A stretch of DNA of 40,685 nucleotides, taken from contig JANYCT010000041.1 in assembly GCA_025360105.1 (NCBI GenBank), positions 1 to 40,685 of the forward strand, given 5' to 3'. Made by a program: the position numbers and the translations under genes. Numbering within the stretch: position 1 is the stretch's first letter; each line of letters opens with the position of its first letter. Below are positions 34,017 to 40,685 of the stretch, in pieces. The stretch comes from Actinomycetes bacterium (lineage in GTDB: Bacteria; Actinomycetota; Acidimicrobiia; Acidimicrobiales; Ilumatobacteraceae). The notes below the pieces were generated by a model. It saw nothing but the letters and a program-made list of their open reading frames with translations, had not been told where the DNA came from and made no database searches.

Positions 34017-34997
34017 ATGACGCGCATGTTCTCGCGCAGTACCCACCCTTTCGGCTCCCGCCTCCTGATCCCCACGGCGACCCTTCTCGCCGCAGCCATG
34101 CTGATCGCCTCCTGCGGCGACTCCGCGAAGAACGCCTCCTCGGGCACGGAGGCTCCGGCAACGACGACCGCGACCTCGGCAACATCGGCGACGGCGGCGA
34201 CATCCACGCTGGCGGCCGCGACGACTGCGTCGACCGCGACAGCGACGGCTTCGGACTTGGGCGCCGGTTACGCCAAGGCCTCGTGGGCGTCGAACGTAAC
34301 CGTCACCTACGAGAACGGTACGTTGCATTACAAGTCCGACGGTTTGCCGAACCACGCTCGTAACGCCGAGTACGCGGTGCCGACCGCCGGGGTCAAGGTG
34401 CCGGATGCATCAACGGCTGTCGCCGCGGCCGACCCCACCAAGGCGCAGAGCTATGACTACTCGATCCCGTTGACACCGAAGAAGGCCGACACCACCACAT
34501 CGACAAGCCTCGGAGTGATCGGCGTGATGATTTCGGGAGCTGCGCTGTTCAATCCATACGAGGGCGACAACGCGACCGTCGCCACAAAGTCGAACTTTTC
34601 GGTCAAGGACGCGGCTGGCAACGACGTGTACTTCCTCGACAGCTGCAACGGCCACCCGACGCCGATGGGGCAGTACCACTACCACGGTCTCCCCACCTGT
34701 GTGACTTCCACCGTCGATCAGACCGACGGTCCCTCGCACATCATCGGTATTGCGTTCGACGGCTATCCCATTTACGGCGACCGTGATGTCAACGGCAAGC
34801 AACTCGCTGCGTCCGACCTTGATGCCTGTAACGGCATCACGAGTGCGACCCCAGAGTTCCCGGGCGGGGTGTACCACTATGTGCTGCTGAACGTGGCTGA
34901 CTCGACCTCGTCGATCCGCTGTTTCAGTGGGGTCGTCGACGCGTCGTTGGTGTCGATGAACGGGATGATGATGGGTGCTCCGCCAGCCAAGCCGTGA
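34017..34997 (+). CDS. YHYH-domain lipoprotein
   Basis: An approximately 326-residue lipoprotein: signal peptide with lipobox LIASC, a long Ala/Thr/Ser-rich linker (about 35-85) and a YHYH domain. The signature YHYH lies at about 220-223 in GQYHYHGLP. The family-typical HIIGIAFDGYPIYGDRDVNG and YHYVLL follow. The His/Tyr-rich motif suggests metal (often copper) or oxidative chemistry outside the cell, but the family has no proven activity that I can state. Start is ATG 34017 or 34026 (three codons apart). The gene diverges from the DUF11 gene. Confidence 0.85.
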   Translation: MTRMFSRSTHPFGSRLLIPTATLLAAAMLIASCGDSAKNASSGTEAPATTTATSATSATAATSTLAAATTASTATATASDLGAGYAKASWASNVTVTYENGTLHYKSDGLPNHARNAEYAVPTAGVKVPDASTAVAAADPTKAQSYDYSIPLTPKKADTTTSTSLGVIGVMISGAALFNPYEGDNATVATKSNFSVKDAAGNDVYFLDSCNGHPTPMGQYHYHGLPTCVTSTVDQTDGPSHIIGIAFDGYPIYGDRDVNGKQLAASDLDACNGITSATPEFPGGVYHYVLLNVADSTSSIRCFSGVVDASLVSMNGMMMGAPPAKP

Positions 34998-35048
34998 GAG
35001 CGAACGGGGAATTTCGAGGTCGCGCCGAACCGCTATGGTCGGCAATCA

Positions 35049-38000
35049 GTGCATGGTCTTCGATCAAGAACTACTACCGTCCAGGCCCGTGAGCCGGCGA
35101 GCCGTCGCTGGGCCTTCCTCGGGTCTCTCGCATTGATCGCATTGGTTGCAGTGACTGTCAACGCCTTGCATCCATCGCCGACGCTTGCCGACGATGGCTA
35201 CGACCCAAGTGGTCAATGGTTGGGTTCCGTACCCGCGATCTGTTCGGGAGCCAAGTGCATCCAGTCTGACGGAAAGGGCGATGGCGAAGGCACACTCACG
35301 ATTGACAGTTGGGATCCGGCGTCGGGGGTCCTCGGAGGCACGTTCGAGGACGGAACACCGTTCACCGGACAGATCTCCGGTTCGTCGGTCACCCTGGCGG
35401 CGGAATCGGATGGGATTCGCCTGGCTGCGGAGATGTCCATCTCGGCCGATGGTTCCACGTGGTCCGGCGGGGTGCGCTACATCGAGGCCGCGACGAACAT
35501 CGAAATCACGGGCGACCTCACGATGACCCGTCTCGGGCCTGCTCCCGGTTCTGACGCCACGGCAGATCCGGTGTTCACGTTGTTGGAAATTCTGGGACCC
35601 GGGTGGAGCGCTGCGACGTCGGACAAGCCGTTGTGCGACTGCGGCGACCCCGTGAACCCTGCGAGTGGGAACCTCTCGTTACAGCAGACGGACGCGACAG
35701 TTCCGGGGTTGGGGATTGGGCTCGAGCTGCAACGCACGTACAACTCAATGGCAGCGGCCAAGACCGGTCGTTTTGGCGCGGGTTGGACGGACTCGTATGC
35801 GGCGCACCTGTCGACCACGGGGCCGTCGGTCACTGTGTGGTTGGGGTCGGGGGCCTCGGTGCCGTTCATGGTGTCCGGCGATGGATTCACGGCCCCGGCC
35901 TGGGTGACTGCTTCGTTGGCGCACGGCGCGGATGGCGGATGGGTCGTCACGTTCGCCGATCGCAGCGCGATGACGTTTGACGTCGCCGGCCATTTGATCT
36001 CTCTCTCGGACCGCACGGGGGAGTCGACCACGCTCGGCTATGACACCAATGGATTGCTGGCGTCGGCCACGGATCCTTCCGGGAGGCTGATGTCGTTTGC
36101 ATCCGATGCCCTCGGTCGCATCACGGACCTCACCGACCCGGCCGGCCGAACCGTGTCGTACAGGTACGACGATGCGGGGGACCTCGCCGAGGTGACCGAC
36201 GTTGCGGGTGGCATTACGCGTTACGGCTACGACGTCCAGCACCGGATGACATCGACTACGGATCCAGCGGGACGAACTGCGACCACGTCATACGACGATG
36301 CGGGGCGAGTCATCGATCAGGTCGATCCCGCGGGCCACCATCTTGGATTTGCATACGCGGGGGCGTTCCCCGATCTGTCGACAACAATCACCAATGGCAA
36401 CGGTGTGAACGACGTGTTTGCCTACCACGGTGGAGTGCTGGTCTCCGCGACGCGGGCGGCGGGTACATCGGCCGAGGGGACCACGAGATATACCTACGAC
36501 CCGCACCTCGCGTTGGCGTCGGTGACCGATCCCAACGGTCACATGTGGACCTTTGCCAACGACGCGGCCGGCAACGTCACCTCGGCAACCGATCCGCTCG
36601 GCCGCACGACAACTACGACGTACAGCCAACTCAACGACCCGACGAAGATCACGGATCCGGCTGGCGTCGTCACGACGGTCGACTACGACAGCAACGGTCT
36701 CGCGATTAGAACGGTTCGCGCCGTTGGCACCTCGGCGGAGGCGACGATCCTCATCCGGCGCAACGACCCAAAGCACCCGGGCGAGGTGACCGGAGTTGTC
36801 GATCCAGTCGGAGCCGCTACCACCTATCGATACAACCCGTTCGGCAACATCGTGGGCGAGACTGATGCGGCAGGCGGAGTATCGACGGCGACGTACGACC
36901 AACTCGGGCGGGAGACATCGACAGTCGGGCCACTCGGCAATATGCAGGGGGCCGATCCGTCATCGGACCGAACGACATATACCTACGATGCCTACGGATC
37001 GGTCACCACCGTTATCGACCCGCAGGGCCACACGGCCACCGCGGCCTACGACGACGTTGGAAACCTGACCTCGTCGACCGACGCCGCTGGGCACGTCACC
37101 AGCGTCGTGTACGATTCGACAGGTCGCCCGACGTCGACGACGTATGCGGATGGCACCTCATCCGCGGTCGCCTACGACGCAGTCGGCAACGTACTCAGGC
37201 AGGTCGACACGGCGGGCACCACGACCACGTTCGCATACGATCCGCGGGACCGGTTGGCAACGCGCACCGATGCTGCTGGCCACGTATGGACCCGCGGGTA
37301 CGATCCGGCTGGAAACGTCGTCGCCGTGACCGACCCGATGGGACGAGCGACCCACTTCGCCTACGACCCCGCAGGTCAGCTCACGGGCATCAGCTACGAC
37401 GACGCGGCAACCACGCCCGTCACCTATAGCTACGACGCGCTTGGACGCCGCAGCTCGATGACCGACGCTTCGGGCACCACGCGCTATCGATACGACGAGC
37501 AGTCGCGCCTCGTCGCCGTCACCGACGGTGCCGGGCGCACGGTGGCTCGCACATACGATCCTCGCGGCGACGTGACCACGATGACCTACCCGTCCGGATT
37601 GAAGGTCGGCCACACCTACGACCCGGTCGGACGCCTCGCCGTCGTGGGTGATGGCCTCGGCCACGACAACACCTTCACCTACGACGCAGCTGGCAATATG
37701 ACCGGTGCCGCGCTCGGCGACGGCACTCACACGAGCCTGACCTTTGACCGTGATGGTGCCGCTCTGTCGCTCATCGATGCCACCGCGAGCGGTAGCCGGT
37801 GGGCATCGTTCGCGGTCACTCGCGATCCGATCGAACAGATCGCAGCCGTGGTCGACACGATGCCCGGCTCTGCCGCTGGTGGATCGGTCGCCGCCACGTA
37901 CGACGCACGTCAGCACCTCACCAAGTTCGCAGTTCAAGCGTACAGTATCGACCGCAGCGGTTGGCTCACCGGAATCGGTGCACGCACCCTCGCACATGAT

Positions 38001-39437
38001 CCACTCGGTCAGCTCACCAACGATGGCACGAGCACGTATGCGTTCGACCCCAACGGGCGCCGCACCACGGCCACCGGGCCAGCCGGAGTGACGACCTACG
38101 GATTCGACCAAGCTGGCCGGCTGGTTGCGCTGGCGATTCCTACTGCCTTGACCGCTGCGTCGGACACCGCCGCAGCACGTTCGGCGAACGGGAACGGCGG
38201 AGGAGCCACAATCCTGATCTTGGTGCTTGCATCAGTAGCTGCTTTCGCCGCTGCCGCTGTGTTCATCGCTCGCCGAAAGCGGTCTCGATCCGTGAGCAAC
38301 ATCGGCATGATCCTGCTGCTGACCCTCGCATCGGTCTCCGTGATGGCGCGCACGGCCACCCCGACGCATGCCGTCGCCACGACGCCCGACGGCGCGACGG
38401 CCGCGGCCACGTACACCTACAACGGCGACGGCTTACGCGTCGGCACCGTCAACACCGACAAGACCACGGCGACCTTCACATGGGATCAGGTCGATACTCA
38501 ACCGATTTTGCTCGGCGACGGAACCGACCAGTTCATCGTTGGTCCGGCAGGTATGCCGCTCGAACAAGTTGACTCGACTGGAACGCCCACGTGGCTGCAT
38601 GCCGACCTGCAGGGGACGGTGCGTGCGCTCACCGATGCCAGCGGAACCGTGATCGCCACGTACACCTACGACACCTATGGCCAACTCGTCGCGCACACCG
38701 GCCCGGCGAACTCTCGCATTGGTTGGCAGGGCCAGTATGCAGATGCCGGTACGGGGCTGCACTATCTGATCGCCCGTTACTACGACCCCAACACGGCGCA
38801 GTTCCTGACCTCCGATCCACTCGCCGACAGCACGGGGCAGCCGTACAACTACGCAGCGAACAACCCGCTCAACTCCTCCGACGCCGCGGGCTTGGCGCCA
38901 ACCCCTTGGTTTCCCGTGTCTGCCGCGAAATCGTCCAGCCCCTGGTATTCGCCCACCGCAGATGTGCTCATGCCGTTCACCGTGCTCGCCGGCCACGGCA
39001 CGATGAATGGCGACACATTCAATGTTCCCGATGGAACGTGGGTGCACTTCCACGCGCCGGCGGGCTCAACGATCACCGACCGATTGGGTGTCGCGATTGA
39101 GTCGGGACACCCCACTCAGTACAACGAAATCTATGGTCCAGGCGATCTTGTTGATGAACACGTCCTTGGGCCACCATATGGTCTCGATGTGCTGCTGACA
39201 TCTACGACGGTGAAGTCAAATTCGCGCATGAGTGCGTTACTCAAGCCGAACCAGGGTCATGTTCATTGGGCCGCTTGCCGACAGACATATTTCAAGACCG
39301 AGACTCCCGGAAGCGAAGCCCTGAGGGCTCGTCTTGCAGCACGGGGGTACGCTGGGTCGAGTTGGCACACGACCGGTCCTGTGTGGCGCGATCACAACGA
39401 CCCCCGCTACTACCACGTTGGTGGACCTCGCCAATAG
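35049..39437 (+). CDS. RHS/YD-repeat surface protein with internal hydrophobic insert and variable C-terminal tail (1462 aa)
   Basis: An N-terminal signal or anchor helix (WAFLGSLALIALVAVTVNAL) precedes a beta-rich domain and about 700 residues of YD repeats (for example TYDDVGNLTSSTDAAGHVTS). The RHS core closes with ARYYDPNTAQFLTSDPLADS and AANNPLNSSDAAG (near 1255-1282). A unique tail of about 180 residues then begins. The tail has AGHGTMNGDTFNVPDGTWVH and a later HVHWAACRQ segment; it resembles a putative Stv-type adhesin domain, tentatively. Between repeats, residues about 1053-1103 hold two hydrophobic segments (ATILILVLASVAAFAAAAVF and MILLLTLASVSVMA) around a basic stretch RRKRSRS, unusual for an RHS shell. 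No immunity-like gene follows; the neighbour is a pseudogene. GTG at 35049 is the start. Confidence 0.87.
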   Translation: MHGLRSRTTTVQAREPASRRWAFLGSLALIALVAVTVNALHPSPTLADDGYDPSGQWLGSVPAICSGAKCIQSDGKGDGEGTLTIDSWDPASGVLGGTFEDGTPFTGQISGSSVTLAAESDGIRLAAEMSISADGSTWSGGVRYIEAATNIEITGDLTMTRLGPAPGSDATADPVFTLLEILGPGWSAATSDKPLCDCGDPVNPASGNLSLQQTDATVPGLGIGLELQRTYNSMAAAKTGRFGAGWTDSYAAHLSTTGPSVTVWLGSGASVPFMVSGDGFTAPAWVTASLAHGADGGWVVTFADRSAMTFDVAGHLISLSDRTGESTTLGYDTNGLLASATDPSGRLMSFASDALGRITDLTDPAGRTVSYRYDDAGDLAEVTDVAGGITRYGYDVQHRMTSTTDPAGRTATTSYDDAGRVIDQVDPAGHHLGFAYAGAFPDLSTTITNGNGVNDVFAYHGGVLVSATRAAGTSAEGTTRYTYDPHLALASVTDPNGHMWTFANDAAGNVTSATDPLGRTTTTTYSQLNDPTKITDPAGVVTTVDYDSNGLAIRTVRAVGTSAEATILIRRNDPKHPGEVTGVVDPVGAATTYRYNPFGNIVGETDAAGGVSTATYDQLGRETSTVGPLGNMQGADPSSDRTTYTYDAYGSVTTVIDPQGHTATAAYDDVGNLTSSTDAAGHVTSVVYDSTGRPTSTTYADGTSSAVAYDAVGNVLRQVDTAGTTTTFAYDPRDRLATRTDAAGHVWTRGYDPAGNVVAVTDPMGRATHFAYDPAGQLTGISYDDAATTPVTYSYDALGRRSSMTDASGTTRYRYDEQSRLVAVTDGAGRTVARTYDPRGDVTTMTYPSGLKVGHTYDPVGRLAVVGDGLGHDNTFTYDAAGNMTGAALGDGTHTSLTFDRDGAALSLIDATASGSRWASFAVTRDPIEQIAAVVDTMPGSAAGGSVAATYDARQHLTKFAVQAYSIDRSGWLTGIGARTLAHDPLGQLTNDGTSTYAFDPNGRRTTATGPAGVTTYGFDQAGRLVALAIPTALTAASDTAAARSANGNGGGATILILVLASVAAFAAAAVFIARRKRSRSVSNIGMILLLTLASVSVMARTATPTHAVATTPDGATAAATYTYNGDGLRVGTVNTDKTTATFTWDQVDTQPILLGDGTDQFIVGPAGMPLEQVDSTGTPTWLHADLQGTVRALTDASGTVIATYTYDTYGQLVAHTGPANSRIGWQGQYADAGTGLHYLIARYYDPNTAQFLTSDPLADSTGQPYNYAANNPLNSSDAAGLAPTPWFPVSAAKSSSPWYSPTADVLMPFTVLAGHGTMNGDTFNVPDGTWVHFHAPAGSTITDRLGVAIESGHPTQYNEIYGPGDLVDEHVLGPPYGLDVLLTSTTVKSNSRMSALLKPNQGHVHWAACRQTYFKTETPGSEALRARLAARGYAGSSWHTTGPVWRDHNDPRYYHVGGPRQ

Positions 39438-40528
39438 TTCGTGGCGAGCTGTCGGCCATAGTGGGATGGCGACGAAGCCAGGTTGACGCAAGATATTCCC
39501 GCTCCACACCGTGCGCGTCGCCACACCGCGGGCTTCGAGGAATTCCTGCGCCTGGGTGCCATCGAAGCCGGCGCCGTCGTTGATAGTGAAGCACGAGCGC
39601 ATCCACGTGGTGGCAGATTCCGGCGTGGTGACGGAGCGGCCGACCCTTTCGAATGCGCCGAAGAAATCGTCGACACGCTGCCAACTGTCGCGTCGTTGTT
39701 GGTTGAACAACGGCAGCTTGTAGCGTTGCACCTATGCATAGGCTGCGCCGATCTCGGAGGGCTCGAAGTTGTAGCCGATGGTGTCGAATACGAACACCAA
39801 GTCGTACGGCATGCCGTCGGCGAGGGTGCTGAACCGGTCGGTCTGTCCCTCGCGCGATCCGAACAGGTAGGACTCGCCGCGCCATCCCCAGCGTCGCTGC
39901 GACACGCATTGGTCGAGCAGGTCGAGGTTGTCGATAGCGAAGAGTCCGCCGGTGCCGGCCGCAGTCATTGCGCGCGATCGGGCGAAGCTCGTGACGGAGA
40001 TGTCGCTTCGTGTGCCCGTGCGCGTGCCGTGAGCGACGAATCCAGAACGTCGCACGAGTCCTCGACCACCATCAGGGCATGCTGATCGGCGATCACGCGG
40101 ATCGCATCCCAATCGGCCACGTTGCCGCACAGGCTCGGCGCGAGAATAGCCTTGGTGCGAGGGCCGGTCATGTCGGTGATCTTGGCGGCGTCGATCTTGG
40201 TGACGTCGATCTGGTAGGTGGACGGATCGACGTCGATGAAGACCGGGATGAGGCCTGATCACACCATCGGCGCGATGTCGGTGGAGAACGTGAGCGGTGA
40301 GGTGATGATCTCGCCGCGGGGCTCGAGCCGAAGCAGGTCGATAGCCGGGCGCAGTGCCGAGAACCCGGAACTGACCGTCACCCCGGGCTGTTTGGCGAGA
40401 AGTGCAGCGCCGCGCTGTTCGAACTCGGCGACCGCCGGACCGATGTCGAGTTGGCCGCCGCGGAGCACTGCGAGAACCGCTTCGATCTCGCGCTCGTCGT
40501 GTACGGCGCCTGCTGGTGGGAGCTTCAC
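39430..40528 (-). pseudogene. DegT/RfbH-type PLP aminotransferase/dehydrase remnant
   Basis: The N-terminal frame (MKLPPAGAVHDEREIEAVLA, SSGFSALRPAIDLL, IITSPLTFSTDIAPMV) stops at TGA 40259-40261. The same frame continues LIPVFIDVDPSTYQIDVTKI, ILAPSLCGNVADWD and VVEDSCDVLDS, so a single nonsense codon is involved (probably CGA to TGA). A frameshift near 40020-40035 leads to DISVTSFARSRAMTAAGTGG and FDTIGYNFEPSEIGAAYA. TAG 39732-39734 then interrupts the frame before RYKLPLFNQQRRDSWQRVDD. The 3' end runs into the RHS gene and lacks the family ending. Intact proteins of this class make 3-deoxy or amino sugars for surface glycans. SFARSR carries Arg where, from memory, relatives have the cofactor-site His. 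Confidence 0.82.
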
Positions 40529-40616
40529 AAAGTCACCTCTGGGGATCGGACGAAGATGTTGATTCAGTCAAGACTAAGCCGGTAATGTGGCTCAGGCAAG
40601 CCGAACGGAGCAGTCT

Positions 40617-40685
40617 GTGGTGAACACCGAGAAGTACACGATCATCTCTGTCGATGGCCACGCCGGTGGAAACGCCGAGCAGTAC
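40617..40685 (+). CDS. amidohydrolase family protein, N-terminal fragment cut by window end
   Basis: Only 23 codons are inside the window: VVNTEKYTIISVDGHAGGNA, then EQY. The TIISVDGHAG motif is the first metal-binding strand of amidohydrolase-2 (TIM-barrel) enzymes, in which the Asp-x-His pair binds metal. A GGAG six to nine bases upstream supports GTG 40617 or GTG 40620. It is transcribed away from the DegT remnant. Nothing more can be said. Confidence 0.65.
   Translation, partial: MVNTEKYTIISVDGHAGGNAEQY

Noticed and set aside
35049-39437. YD-repeat DNA as a repeat array or CRISPR
   Set aside because: The periodicity is at protein level (degenerate YD repeats), not identical DNA repeats with spacers.
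40259-40261. In-frame TGA in the DegT remnant as a second selenocysteine site
   Set aside because: It is not followed by CxxC-like sequence, the expected residue is Arg (CGA to TGA), and the same gene has a TAG and a frameshift.

Overview
The window is high-GC DNA packed with genes on both strands. The gene types point to an actinomycete-type bacterium: BTAD/SARP regulators, a mycothiol-type DinB/maleylpyruvate-isomerase protein, a CtpE-like P-type ATPase, a BTAD-kinase-NTPase-WD40 fusion and lipobox lipoproteins. The Acidimicrobiia (Ilumatobacter-like) are a plausible guess, but no rRNA or marker gene is present to prove it. I see no tRNA, rRNA, CRISPR array or insertion sequence.

Layout. 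1-0.95 kb: broken Rieske oxygenase, cut by the window edge. 1.06-4.9 kb: small basic protein, glutaminase and a flippase-like membrane protein with a degenerate kinase domain. 4.97-5.43 kb: broken vapBC-type pair. 5.4-8.0 kb: SRPBCC protein, DUF4242 protein and a BTAD/TPR regulator. 8.1-10.9 kb: three-gene minus-strand operon (unknown protein, MaoC-like protein, N-acyl-D-amino-acid deacylase family). 11.06-15.66 kb: dabB-dabA-PII-like-winged-helix operon, an inorganic carbon uptake system with its own small regulators. 15.8-18.4 kb: methylglyoxal synthase, DUF2855 protein and a dimeric alpha/beta-barrel protein. 18.4-19.56 kb: a GrdB-related gene interrupted by one in-frame TGA. 19.6-21.03 kb: remnants of an aromatic meta-cleavage locus (TetR, MhpA-like hydroxylase, extradiol dioxygenase). 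21.03-24.7 kb: P-type ATPase, VOC protein and DinB-like protein, probably one minus-strand operon. 24.9-32.7 kb: plus-strand signalling array (hydrolase-like lipoprotein, FHA-cyclase, 1764-residue BTAD-kinase-NTPase-WD40 protein). 32.8-39.4 kb: surface or secreted proteins (DUF11, YHYH lipoprotein, 1462-residue RHS protein). 39.4-40.53 kb: decayed DegT/RfbH-type aminotransferase. 40.62 kb to the end: start of an amidohydrolase.

The most striking signal is the GrdB-related gene. Two open frames are exactly in register, separated by a single TGA that falls at the first position of a UxxC (Sec-Pro-Leu-Cys) redox motif. A hairpin matching the bacterial SECIS layout follows the TGA. This makes it a strong candidate selenoprotein, although a nonsense mutation cannot be excluded from the window alone.

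A second theme is selective decay. At least six catabolic or accessory genes carry frameshifts, nonsense codons or internal deletions. The very long genes beside them (794, 800, 828, 1462 and 1764 codons) are intact, so sequencing error alone is a poor explanation.
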